From Siphonodentalium dalli (lineage: Eukaryota; Mollusca; Scaphopoda; Gadilida; Siphonodentaliidae), in NCBI GenBank assembly GCA_032622095.1, contig CP136068.1, positions 137,769,989 to 137,833,988 of the forward strand: a stretch of 64,000 bases of DNA. Direction: 5' to 3'. Position 1 is the first letter of the stretch. Every line of letters begins with the position of its first letter. The translations under genes and the position numbers were made by a program. Below the pieces are notes generated by a model, which was given only the letters and a program-made list of their open reading frames with translations, made no database searches and had not been told where the DNA came from. This document shows, one piece after another, positions 54,763-64,000 of the stretch.

Positions 54763-54902
54763 CTTGTCGGGGGACTCTGTTGGCGAGCGGCCTTTTATTA
54801 TGGATTACCGTTGGGACAAGAATTGACACCTTGCCGTTATCTCAGTCCAACTCTGGATCATCTCTTTGTTATATATCTTTTATCAAATGTTTTATTCCGC
54901 AG

Positions 54903-54995
54903 TCTGAAACCAGATTTGAAGAAGACCAAGAAAGAATGCAACAAATGATATCAAAAGAACAAAATGAACTTCTAGAGAAATACAAGGGCCGAGAG
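54903..54995 (+). CDS. PHLDB: PHLDB/LL5-like exon 5 (31 codons)
   Basis: Acceptor TTATTCCGCAG|TCTGAA, donor CGAGAG|GTAAGA, phase 0. It encodes SETRFEEDQERMQQMIS.., the helix that directly follows the EFQQLE block in the family. Confidence 0.92.
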
Positions 54996-55103
54996 GTAAG
55001 AGTTTATTTCTAGTATTTAGCTACCAGTAATGCATTGATACCTGCTGTTGCCGCATAAAAATCGGTAAAAAATATTACTTTATTATAAGTTGTTCAGTTC
55101 ACC

Positions 55104-55620
55104 CTTTCTATTCTAAACGCTCATTGATGAGTAGTTATCCTTTAGGAATGTTCAGATAATAAGTTCAACAAACGTCACAACAGTAAAAACCCTGTGCCAA
55201 TACATTCTCCTATATATGTGAGTCGTCCATTATAGGTCGCCTCACATATATAAGAGAATGCATTGGCCTAACAATTTTTTATAATTTTTTATCAATTGTT
55301 CTTGCATTCTTTAACAATTTTGATCATTTTATTTATTTTTTTTCTTTATATATTCTATAACAATTTTTATAATTTTTTCTTATATTCTTTAACAATTTTT
55401 TCATTTTTATAATTTTGTCTTTCATTATTTAACAATTATAAAAAATAATATATAATTGGTAAGCCAATGCATTCTCTTATATATGCGAGGCGACCTGTGG
55501 TCGACTTGCATATATAAGAGAATGCATTGGCACAGGGTTTTTGCAAAAATTCAGGAAGCACCAGTAATGAAAGGGTTGAACCTATCATCTGGACACCCCA
55601 ATGAATATGAATCATTCTGC
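55104..55620. mobile_element. TTAA-D element interrupted by a TTAA-B-like MITE
   Basis: The left half (ACCCTTTCTATTCTAAACGC; CATTGATGAGTAGTTATC) and right half (CTATCATCTGGACACCCCAA; ATTCTGCTCTTG) match the D copy at 53422. The middle is a separate MITE. Confidence 0.72.
55190..55577. mobile_element. hybrid MITE: TTAA-B-like end with long AT-rich spacer
   Basis: AACCCTGTGCC then hairpin 1, a ~180-bp T-rich spacer of repeated TTCTTTAACAATTTT-like blocks, then hairpin 2, TTTTTGCAAAAATTCAGGAA and AATGAAAGGGTTGA. The hairpins are A-type while the right end is B-type. Confidence 0.75.
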
Positions 55621-55774
55621 TCTTGTATTATCTGTTTCTTCTACTGTATCTTTGGTTCCTTGAAGGTAAAAACAAATCTTGAATAAAATGATCATGACCA
55701 TCATTAAATTCAATAACAGATTGATGTAATTTTTTAATTTGATACAATATTAACTAATCTTTCCACTTTTTCAG

Positions 55775-55885
55775 AATGTCCTTCTTGAAATTGATAAACA
55801 GCAACAAGACATGCTCAAAGGTGTTAAAAAGGAATTAGACAAACTCGAAAATAATAAAAATAAGCTAGTAGATATCTTCAAACAA
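55775..55885 (+). CDS. PHLDB: PHLDB/LL5-like exon 6 (37 codons)
   Basis: Acceptor CACTTTTTCAG|AATGTC, donor AAACAA|GTAAGT, phase 0. It encodes a lysine-rich coiled-coil stretch beginning NVLLEIDKQQQDML. Confidence 0.9.
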
Positions 55886-55984
55886 GTAAGTATATGTATT
55901 CAAACATTCAGACTAAAGCACAGATTCAACAATATCTAATAGAGAGTCTGGAATATTGTGCATCTCATTTCATTTCCCTGCCTC

Positions 55985-56090
55985 AAAATATGGTGCCAGA
56001 CATTTGCCGAATGGAGTCCCCAGAGGGTGAATTTAGTGACGCTACCCATCACAGGAGGATGGCATCACTGGGAAACTCGTTGTGAAGGCA
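55985..56090. mobile_element. CAAG-family hairpin fragment
   Basis: GCCAGACATTTGCCGAATGG, CCCCAGAGGGTGAATTTAGT and part of the opposing arm (GGCATCACTGGGAA) remain; the ends are missing. Confidence 0.7.
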
Positions 56091-56653
56091 CGTTAACACT
56101 GCCTTTCCCAAACAAACACATGAGAAACATCTGGTGTTTCAAATATTACATAAAAGTGTTTTAAAAGATAAACTTTTTATCAAACTGTAAAAACTGTCTC
56201 TGATTCATCAAAAATAATTCATAGAATTCATATTATTTCCTAATGACTGAAGCTCCAGTTGGCTGGTTTCCCTGACTCATAATATAATTATTATTTTACA
56301 CCCCCATATTTATACAAAAATTCAGGGAAGAGATACGCCGTCTTTAACCCAGTGTACTGCATTATTTAAGGATAACAACATTGTCCTCACACAGCTCCGG
56401 ATAAAATTAGAAATGATCTGCATTGTAACAATACAATATTTATATCCCAATCCAATGATTTGGTTTCAATAATGATGAGTCTATGATAATCACTAATATA
56501 CAATAGTTTATGTATTAAATCAGCAGATTTATTCAGCTCAATTTAGAAGCGTTCAGCCTCTTCGGCTTTCTTCAGCAATTAATATAAGAGAAACAGCTAC
56601 AACTCCAAAGTAAATAATATTACATATCCAATAAAATAATAGGTCTTTATATA
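56091..56653. other. no recognised feature
   Basis: AT-rich intron; no element recognised. Confidence 0.5.
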
Positions 56654-57075
56654 TGTGACCCGCCATTTCAAATCCAGTCGTAAGTCGGGATTTTTTTTAC
56701 CCTGTGCCAATGCATTCTCTTATATATCGCATATATAAGAGAATGCATTGGCCTAACAATTTTTTACAATTTTAATAATTTTTTCTTGTATTCTTTAACA
56801 ATTTTATAATTTTACCCATACAGAGCCCCAAACAAACATGAGCAGACGACACTCTTGTATATGCTTCTATATATGTGTGGGGCTCCCTGCAGGGTAATGG
56901 ATGTTTTTTATTTTATGTCTTAAAAATTGTAAGAAACATTTATTTAAAAAAAATGATAAAAAATTGTTAGGCCAATGCATTCTCTTATATATGCGACTCG
57001 CATATATATAAGAGAATGCATTGGCACAGGGTAAAAAATCCCGACTTACGACTGGATTTGATATGGCGGGTCACA
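56654..57075. mobile_element. element E: TGTGACCCGCC ends around the shared hairpin core
   Basis: Ends TGTGACCCGCCATTTCAAAT and inverted TGTGACCCGCCATATCAAAT, continuing CCAGTCGTAAGTCGGGATTT on both sides. Inside are two short hairpins with the same GCCAATGCATTCTCTTATAT arms as TTAA-A/B/C, but with the GC-rich upper stem lost. The ends do not match any TTAA family. Target duplication unclear. Confidence 0.85.
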
Positions 57076-57106
57076 TATTTGATGGACCTTTAAACTGATT
57101 ACAATA

Positions 57107-57270
57107 CAGTAATGCCCTAATTAATCGACTGCTTAACCACCGCAGAATTATGGGTAACTTTTCAGGATTTAGTCGGAAATATGGCTTGCTGCCATTCATC
57201 GGAAAGCTCTCCTGAAAAGTTACCTATAATTCTGCTGTGGTTAAGCTGTCGATTAATTAGGGCTTTACTG
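57107..57270. mobile_element. TA-M MITE copy 9
   Basis: CAGTAATGCCC to GGGCTTTACTG with TA flanks (57105-57106, 57271-57272); the right arm is shortened. Confidence 0.9.
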
Positions 57271-57272
57271 TA

Positions 57273-57633
57273 AGTTAATCGGGTATTACTCACAACAATA
57301 GAATTATGAAAATGTGTTAACGCGTATTGTATTGTTCCGCCATGTGAACTGTCATTGGGTGAACATTTATATGATGAAATGAAATGAGATGCTATCTATT
57401 CCACACTCTGTATAGGATTTACATGATTTAATGCTTTAGTCACTTACATCTGAGTGACATGATGCATGTTATAGTCTAGCCTTTTTTATTTTATGCCTTG
57501 TTTCAGCATGCATGGCTCATTTCTCTTTATTTCTGTCTAAATATTAGAACTAAACGCAGATGAGAAGTTTGACTAGCGGTCATTACAATAAAACTTAGTT
57601 GATTTTCCTGAAATCTGGGAAGACACACATTTC
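57273..57633. other. no recognised feature
   Basis: Nothing recognised. Confidence 0.45.
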
Positions 57634-58242
57634 CAGGGGGCTTTTCCATTCATTACGCTCGGCTACAATGGGTAATGAAATTGCAATGAATGGAATGACC
57701 AGGAGTAAATCCGCTGGGCTATGCTCGCTACACCTACAGCCAAGGTGGTGTGACTGCGAGTGTATTGTAATGTGACGTCAGTTTCCACGCGAAGATCGGT
57801 TGTCAACTGAGAAAGCACATGGAAAATATTTATGTAATAGATTAAATGTATTTTATTTTGTATAATTTGTCATGATTATTTAATATATAATTCTGAAATA
57901 TATAATTCAATTGGATGACAGTTAAAATTATGTATCGAAAGTTTTAGATACTTAGTGGCAAGTTTGTTCTAAAATTTTGTATTTTGCTTGTTCGATAAAA
58001 GTCAAAATTCTCGTTAGTTTCATTGTAAATATCAGATATTTTTGCTCATTTACTTAAGTCTTTGTCTGCTCGACGTGCCCAATGTGAGTTTTGTCAAATT
58101 TCCTCAATAAAAAATTATGTTTTGTTTGCATTTGTAACTGTGTTGTTTTTAGATTACTCAGATCACCAAAAATCAGTCCATTCACCTTTGCCCAGGGTAA
58201 TTTACCCATTGTAGCCCAGCGTAATGAATGGAATCGCCCCTG
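57634..58242. mobile_element. inverted-repeat element with CAGGGG ends, possibly hAT
   Basis: The ~45-bp terminal inverted repeats run CAGGGGGCTTTTCCATTCAT.. and CAGGGGCGATTCCATTCATT.., each reaching CTACAATGGGTAA. The CAGGG start fits hAT ends, but the flanking octamers do not match. The interior lacks a transposase. Confidence 0.78.
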
Positions 58243-58788
58243 AAAGTCGAATGACTGAACAAATTTGAAATGTCCCAGTCCTTTAGAGAAAAGAAAAAAA
58301 TAATTTCCAGAAGCCATTATTGCCTGGTTTCTCAGATAAAAATAATTTTGTACCTTTGAATAATTACAGTAACTTCAGGGAAGAGTTACACCAAGTGTTT
58401 GCCAGTATATAAATTTTAAGTTCTGTTTTGAATATTATCTGGAATTTGTCGTAAGTGGGATAAACTCAGGCCTGCAAAAAAGTTATATTTTGTTATGTTT
58501 TTCATTGATGAGAAAAACCTCTTGGTTTCATCATAGTGTGGGGGCAATTGTAGATCTTGTATACTTTTTTAGGTGAAGGAAGCCACTATGATTTTCATAA
58601 CCTATTCAGTTTGGAGGGATTTTTAAGACTCTATTCCAATTTTTTATCAAGCCGGAAGTAGAAAAAGATGAGAGGGTACCGATATGGTGAAAAAATCCAT
58701 GTAAATCACCCCTAGCCTATACATTTATTTCCATGAAAAACAGAGCGCTGCTTTCTTTTCTTTTGCATGCACAGCTTTGTTTTTGCAG
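58243..58788. other. intron before exon 7
   Basis: No repeat recognised. Confidence 0.5.
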
Positions 58789-58899
58789 GAGAGAGCTAAT
58801 CTTTTAGAAGTCGTTGCAAAAATCAAGTCCATGAAACCAGCAGACAAGGAGAACGGTGTTGATGAAGCCTTTGGCAGTACACATTCATCTGATGAAGAG
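58789..58899 (+). CDS. PHLDB: PHLDB/LL5-like exon 7 (37 codons)
   Basis: Acceptor TTGTTTTTGCAG|GAGAGA, donor GAAGAG|GTTAGA, phase 0. It encodes the end of the coiled coil (ERANLLEVVAKIKSMKPADK) and an acidic, serine-rich tail ending THSSDEE. The donor is weaker than the others (A missing at +3), so alternative splicing is conceivable. Confidence 0.85.
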
Positions 58900-59068
58900 G
58901 TTAGAGATAAGAAATAGAGTTATCTACCATTGGTTGTTAAGACAGCTCACAGTTAGAGTTGTTCCTCTTGTTGTAGCACAAGGTCTGGTTTTAATGTCTG
59001 AGATGGTGAAAGCAAATTAATATTCTACATTGTTGGAAAGATGGAGGCTGTAGATACTGTATTGGAAA

Positions 59069-59531
59069 CAAGTCTGAATTTAGTTTGCCTGTCATTTGCA
59101 GAATGAGGTCCCCAGAGGGTGAATTTAGTGATGCTATCCCGCATAGCGGTCTAGCATCACAAAATTTTCTCTCTGGTGACCTCATTCTGCATTGCCTCAT
59201 TTGCTATAGGAGACATAAACTCAGATTGAAGTTCCCAAATGGTGAATATGGTGATGTACACCCATTGGGAACCTTGATTATGCAATGTGTCGTCTGCCAA
59301 TTTGGGGATATAGAGAAACTAAATTAAAAGAAAGAAGAAAGAAATAGAATCTGTGAAGAAGTTTTTATAGAAATTTTATAATAAAGAAACTTTCCAAAGA
59401 AGATGAGGCCTAAGCAGAATGAGGTCCACAGAGGGTGAATTTAGTGATGCTAGCCCACTATGCGAGATAACGTCACTAAATTCACCCTCTGGGAACCTCA
59501 TTCTACAAATGACAGGCACCTTATTCTCAGG
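59069..59531. mobile_element. CAAG-2 element
   Basis: Left end CAAGTCTGAATTTAG; the right end ..TTATTCTCAGG is decayed. The flanks ATTGGAAA at 59061-59068 and 59532-59539 are an 8-bp duplication. The central segment (AATGGTGAATATGGTGATGT; TCTGCCAATTTGGGGATATA) matches 48568 and 61426. Confidence 0.85.
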
Positions 59532-59607
59532 ATTGGAAATTCTCTGTTGCAGCAGGTCTTTAAAAAGCATTGTGACAAAAGGTCAAATGAATTAAAAACA
59601 GTGTGTA

Positions 59608-59697
59608 CAGTAATGCTCTAAGTAATCGACCCCTTACCCTGAAAAGTTACCCATTATTCTGCTGTGGTTATGGGGTCGATTACTTAGAGCATTACTG
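59608..59697. mobile_element. TA-M MITE copy 10, minimal 90-bp form
   Basis: CAGTAATGCTCTAAGTAATC to GATTACTTAGAGCATTACTG with TA flanks. Only the outer ends remain, plus one TGAAAAGTTACCCAT block. Confidence 0.9.
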
Positions 59698-59887
59698 TAC
59701 CTCCCTCATAACCTGAAAATGCCTCGTAAAAAAAAATTTAATTGGAAAATCACCCAAACTTTTTTAATAGTTCTAATTTAGATATATAAATTATTTAATT
59801 TTGCCATACAAGGAATCACCTCTTACATGGGGACTTGGTAATATGCAATCTAATCTGAAAAGTGTTTCCAACAATGTATAGTTCTAA

Positions 59888-59980
59888 TTTAAAAAGACCC
59901 AAGGCCTTTGAAGTGGGTTCATGCAAAATCACATAATTGTTATAAAAGTCTGTAAAACATCTACTATCAACAAGTACATG
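59888..59980 (+). repeat. dispersed ~90-bp repeat (partner of 1828-1915)
   Basis: Uninterrupted copy; AAGTACATG here is the empty site corresponding to the TA-M insertion at 1917. Confidence 0.75.
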
Positions 59981-60698
59981 AAAAAATAGATTGACTTTCT
60001 TCTTATTTTAATTATTAATAACTCCAATGATGAGATTTTGCATATCAAAACCATTGGTATGTAAACATTGCTGTTGCGATGGAATCACCAATTAGGCCAA
60101 TAAGATATCATCAAATATTATTGTCCGTAAACATTGGAAATGGTCCAAAAAATATTCTGAAAATCATATTCAGACTAAGATATTTTAAAGTGATGTGAAA
60201 CACTCCGGTAGGGTGATCAAATAGACATGGAGAACAATCTTGCTCAAAGTAGTTATGTTTTACGAATATTAATCCAAATTGACAACACACACTATCATTC
60301 TTATATATTAATTAAGTGCAATGACTCTAGATGTCGAAATCGTTTGCGTTAGTTTATCGCCGATTGTTGCGTCCCGAATTGAGGTGTAAATATTTACAAT
60401 TGAGCGTAGTTCAGACGACGTTTTCTTTGGAGTGGTATGGTCGATTCATTTGAAATTTTCGGTGATCTTAGTAGAATGATACATTCTCCAGGTTGGCATA
60501 GAGTCTGAGAACTAACTTGTAAGTTTATCGCACTCGAACAAGTCCATAATATGTCTTTAATTACTACACGATTATCATTATTTGTTAACAAATCACTGTA
60601 ACCGATCTGTTTACGTAATAATGGTTTCAACAAAATTTCTTAATTGGAGAACTATCGATAATGAAATAAGAACAAAGTTGATCTATTTCTTCATGCTC
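59981..60698. other. no recognised feature
   Basis: No coding exon or element recognised; a 79-codon minus-strand ORF has no support. Confidence 0.5.
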
Positions 60699-60706
60699 TT
60701 CCTAGT

Positions 60707-60959
60707 TAAGCCTTGAAATAGTGAGCCTGTCATTTGCAGAATGAGGTTCCCAGAGGGTGAATTTAGTGATGCTACCCCCGCACAGCGGGCTAGCATCACC
60801 AAATTCACCCTCTGGGAACCTCATTCTGCTAAGACATAGCAGAATGAGGTCCCAGAGGGTGAATTTGGTGATGCTAGCCCACTGTGTGGGATAGCATCAC
60901 TAAATTCACCCTCAGGAAACCTCATTCTGCAAATGACAGGCTCACTATTTCAAGGCTTG
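60707..60959. mobile_element. CAAG-1 MITE with perfect 8-bp duplication
   Basis: TAAGCCTTGAAATAGTGAG to CTCACTATTTCAAGGCTTG; two complete hairpins. Flanks TTCCTAGT at 60699-60706 and 60960-60967. Confidence 0.93.
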
Positions 60960-60967
60960 TTCCTAGT

Positions 60968-61425
60968 CATGATGTTTTTACAGACATTTGCACATTTACC
61001 TACTGTGAGTACCTTGGGTCGCTTTGATGTTAACATCATACCGCCAGACATGCTCCTTTAATATTTAAAATCTGGAGATGGACCCTTTTTTCACAATGTT
61101 ATATTGGAACAATGTTGAGCACAGTCTAAAAGTTCCTGGTCCTTGTTTATAACTTTCGTCTTTAACTTGACTGTTGTTAGTTTTTGTTTATTGGAAATCA
61201 AATTATAATTATCCATATGCAGTGTGCATTGCATTACTTTCCTATGTTTTTGGCATGTAGCATGTGCATGAACACATTTTTTGCATGATATTGATATATT
61301 ATGACAGAAAGACATAGAAGATTTTAAAGTTGAACTTCTCTTTTTGTATACTAATTACAATAAACAACAAGCGGTTCTTTTCTCTGAAAATAATATGCCA
61401 CACTACATAAATTTAGCCTATGAAT
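60968..61425. other. no recognised feature
   Basis: No repeat recognised. Confidence 0.5.
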
Positions 61426-61865
61426 CGAGCCTTAGTTTAGTGGGCCTGTTATTTGCAGAATGATGTCCCCAGAGGGTGAATTTAGTGACTCTATCTTGCA
61501 TAGCGGGCTAGCATCACTAAATTCACCCTCTGGGGACCTCATTCTGCATGGCCTCATCTGCTATGGGAGACATAGACTCAGATTGAAGTTCCAAAATGGT
61601 GAATATTGTGATATATTCCCATTGGGAACCTCGATTATGCAATGTGTCATCTGCCAATTTGGGGATATTTGAGAAACTATACTGAAAAAGAAATAGAATC
61701 TATGTGAAGAATTAAGAAACTTTCCAGAGAAGATGAGGTCTAAGCAGAATGAGGTCCTCAGAGGGTGAACTTAGTGTTGCTAACCCGCTATGCAGGATAG
61801 CATCACTAAATTCACCCTCTGAGGACCTCATTCTGCAAATGACAGGAACACTAAACTCAGGCTTG
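61426..61865. mobile_element. CAAG-2 element with perfect 8-bp duplication
   Basis: Ends CGAGCCTTAGTTTAGTGGG and CTAAACTCAGGCTTG. The flanks are CTATGAAT at 61418-61425 and 61866-61873. Internal order is the same as at 59069. Confidence 0.93.
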
Positions 61866-61964
61866 CTATGAATACGAAATTGAGTACTTCAAATAAATGC
61901 TAATTCATAACTCTCATGACCCTATTATAGTATTCGAAACTATTTAAAATAAATACACAGAGAG

Positions 61965-62487
61965 ATATAAGGATTAACTGTCATGTGGACTGTTTTTATG
62001 GAGATGTAACGGTGAGGTAAGTGGGCATAACTTGTGTAAAACCTGAAGGGTTTTACATACAAGTTATGACCACTTACCTCATTGTTATATCGCCATAAAA
62101 ATAGTCCACATGACAGTTAATCCTTATATTTATATACATTTAGCGAGAAAGCCACTTTTGTAAATACATTTAAATCGAAAAGTGTATCGTGACAAGATCA
62201 GCCCAAAATACCCAATAGCACCCTTGCCAAAAGTTAATAGGAACAATTTATCTTCATATTGAAACCCGATGATGTATTAAGTCAATCCTGCGCGAGTCCA
62301 AATGCGCCCAAAACATTACGCGTTCGTCTTTCCAAACCTAATGACGTATCGATGGTGTTATTAGCTTGGTGTTATGAGGCATTGCGCATTCACCGATAAA
62401 TAACTGCAACTAGCCACGTGGGCGCCGACCAATCAGAATGCTGGATTTAGTGATGACAACACTTAGTGTGTAAATATAACTATATAA
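61965..62487 (-). mobile_element. palindrome-ended element P copy 2
   Basis: ATATAAGGATTAACTGTCAT, a ~150-bp palindrome with GTTTTTATGGAGATGTAAC arms, then the body in reverse relative to 49183 (CAATCCTGCGCGAGTCCAAA; GCAACTAGCCACGTGGGCGC is its near form). This copy lacks the CAAG-3 insertion and so shows the original structure. Confidence 0.83.
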
Positions 62488-62529
62488 CACACAGGGCTGT
62501 AACGATATACTTGGTCACGATACGATACA

Positions 62530-62700
62530 AATCACGATTAGTGTGTCTGATATTTGTAGAATGAGGTCCCCAGATGGTGAATTTAGTGACGCTATCCTGC
62601 ATGGTGGGCTAGTGTCATCAAATTCACCCTCTGGGAACCTCATTCTGCTTAGACCTCAACTGCCATGAGAGACTTAGTATCAGATCAGATCAGTCCGTCT
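62530..62700. mobile_element. CAAG-family MITE fragment
   Basis: TTAGTGTGTCTGATATTTGT, one hairpin (AGAATGAGGTCCCCAGATGG .. CACCCTCTGGGAACCTCATT), then part of the internal segment; the outer CAAG end is missing. Confidence 0.78.
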
Positions 62701-62893
62701 TTTCGCTTTTATTTTTTCTGGATGATAACTTTATTAAGTCTGAACTGAATGGAATGACATTTTTTGGTACATGGGTTTACAAGCACAAAAGAGGTCAAGA
62801 TATAATTTGTGTTCTGCCCGCCAATTTTCAACAGAGTTATGGCCCTTAGTTGAAATTGCCATTCCCTAGCGATGCTCTTGTTTTCTATTTTAG

Positions 62894-63056
62894 AATGATA
62901 CTGACTCTCCTTGCTCACCCATTCACACCTCGTTTGACGCGAAATGTGAATGTGAGAACAGTCTACTTCCAAAATCGGAGAGAAAACTGTCGACTGATTC
63001 CAATCACCTGTGTACATTTGATAAAGAGAGGATACTTGCATCACTTGAAGAACATG
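62894..63056 (+). CDS. PHLDB: PHLDB/LL5-like exon 8 (54 codons + 1 nt)
   Basis: Acceptor TTTCTATTTTAG|AATGAT, donor CATG|GTAAAT, ending in phase 1. It encodes a Ser/Cys-rich linker starting NDTDSPCSPIHTSFDAKCEC and ending in a short helix FDKERILASLEEH. The frame chosen is the only one that joins exon 7 (phase 0) and exon 9 (phase 1); ATG ORFs in other frames here are artefacts. Confidence 0.85.
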
Positions 63057-63152
63057 GTAAATATTAATAAACTCACCATTTTGTTATATAATGTTTGAAC
63101 ATGAAAAATTAGTGACAAATTCATACAATTTTTGGGTTTTCTCATACTCTAG

Positions 63153-63500
63153 ATAGGCAAATAGTGTGTCTGTCATTGCAGAATGAGGTCCCCAGAGGGT
63201 GAGTTTAGTGATCAGATTGAAGTTCCCCAGTTGAAGTTGCTGATGTTCATCCATTAGTTACCTTGATTTTGCATTTCATCTGCTGCAAATTAGGGGATAT
63301 GGAAACTGAACAGAGGGGAAAAAGTAACTTAAAACAATGTTAATTTGAGACTACAGATACTTCCCAAAAGTTAAGACCTAAGCAGAATGAGGTCCCCAGA
63401 GGTTGAATTTAGTGATGTCAGGCTGCTGTACGGGGTAGCATCACTACATTCACCCTCTGGTGACCTCATTCTGCAAATGACAGACACTATTTGAAGGCTT
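63153..63500. mobile_element. CAAG-2 element with internal deletions
   Basis: AAATAGTGTGTCTGTCATTG, a truncated first hairpin, the central GAAGTTCCCCAGTTGAAG segment, a full second hairpin and GAAGGCTTG. No target duplication recognised. Confidence 0.82.
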
Positions 63501-63532
63501 GGAATGGAACAATAACTTAAATGTTTTACCTA

Positions 63533-63731
63533 CAGTGATACCCAAAGTGTATGTATGACCCTTTAACCACAGCTAAATTATGGGAAATTTTTCAGGATTT
63601 AGTAGGAAATATGACTTGTTGCAGGTGAGAGCTTTCCGATGAATGGCAGCAAGCCATATTTCAAACTAAATCCTGAAATATTTCCCATAATTCTGCTGTG
63701 GTTTAGGGGTCGATTATTTAGGACATTACTC
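63533..63731. mobile_element. TA-M MITE copy 11, diverged
   Basis: TACAGTGATACCCAAAG at left, AACCACAGCTAAATTATGG and complementary arms, and a right end ..GGACATTACT that has lost its final bases. It ends ~30 bp before exon 9. Confidence 0.85.
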
Positions 63732-63762
63732 AACCATGCAATCTTCTACCTTCATTTATTAG

Positions 63763-63949
63763 GACTAGCAGTGATAGCACAAGAGAAGCGGAGAATCGAG
63801 GAACTGAAGCGACGGGCAGCTATCGAGGGGCGTGCTCTATGGGAAGAGAGGAAGCTTCGAGAGCAAAACTGTAAAAGCTTCAACTCAATCGAGTCGGAAG
63901 ACTCCAGTATCGCCAGCAGCTGTGAGACGCCGTCTGAAAAAGAAACAAG
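63763..63949 (+). CDS. PHLDB: PHLDB/LL5-like exon 9 (last in window)
   Basis: Acceptor TTCATTTATTAG|GACTAG, donor ACAAG|GTTAGT. It enters with 2 nt completing a Gly codon and leaves in phase 2. It encodes a basic helix (EKRRIEELKRRAAIEGRALW) and a serine-rich tail (SIESEDSSIASSCETPSEKE). The PH domain expected at the carboxy terminus would lie in later exons beyond the window. Confidence 0.88.
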
Positions 63950-63958
63950 GTTAGTAGT

Positions 63959-64000
63959 AAACCTTGAAATAGTGTGTCTGTCATTTGCAGACTGAAGTCC
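63959..64000. mobile_element. CAAG-family MITE, cut by window edge
   Basis: AAACCTTGAAATAGTGTGTC then TGTCATTTGCAGACTGAAG begins about 10 bp after the exon 9 donor. Only the left end is visible. Confidence 0.8.

Noticed and set aside
1-64000. tRNA or rRNA genes
   Set aside because: I found no cloverleaf with a GGTTCGA-type T arm and no rRNA-like segment; a decisive check would be tRNAscan-SE and barrnap.

Overview
The window is eukaryotic genomic DNA, most likely from a marine invertebrate. A bivalve or another lophotrochozoan is my best guess, inferred from the style of repeats and the protein sequence; nothing here proves it. The sequence is AT-rich. One conserved protein-coding gene is visible, split into nine exons on the + strand between 8861 and 63949. 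It encodes part of a PHLDB/LL5-type protein (pleckstrin-homology-like domain family B, a cortical adaptor for microtubules and PIP3). Its amino-terminal exons and carboxy-terminal PH-domain exons lie outside the window. The nine exons total about 2.9 kb, so roughly 95% of the ~55 kb gene span is intron, and most intron DNA I can classify is repeat.

The introns are filled with short inverted-repeat elements (MITEs). Family names used here are working names. TTAA-A, -B, -C and -D begin TTAACCCTT and end AAGGGTTAA, with TTAA target duplications, as in piggyBac-type transposons. TA-M begins CAGTAATG and duplicates TA (Tc1/mariner type). The CAAG families begin CAAGCCTTGAAATA and have 8-bp duplications (hAT type). 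MU-F begins TAGATCATGCCATGAATC and has 9-bp duplications (Mutator type). Several target duplications are confirmed by empty copies of the same target elsewhere in the window. Families A, B, C and a further element E share one core of two 27-bp-stem hairpins despite having different ends.

Layout: 1-8.7 kb, MITE clusters; 8.86-10.63 kb, large PHLDB exon; 10.65-22.9 kb, nested MITEs, including one hairpin amplified seven-fold (11.3-11.9 kb) and a 164-bp tandem element (18.5-20.3 kb). 22.9-29.1 kb holds a 68-bp x3 array and then an almost invariant 60-bp satellite of about 99 units, each with splice-acceptor-like and donor-like motifs. 30.3-42.7 kb carries MITEs around exons 2 and 3 and a decayed hAT with a broken BED finger. 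42.77-47.73 kb is a 42-bp satellite split by a complete-looking autonomous hAT transposon (43013-46139) with perfect 8-bp target duplications and an uninterrupted transposase ORF. 48-64 kb has exons 4-9 interleaved with more MITEs.

The PHLDB exons work together as one transcript; the hAT transposase is an independent selfish gene that could mobilise matching-ended elements. The very long ORFs in the satellites are consequences of repeat periods divisible by three, not evidence of genes.
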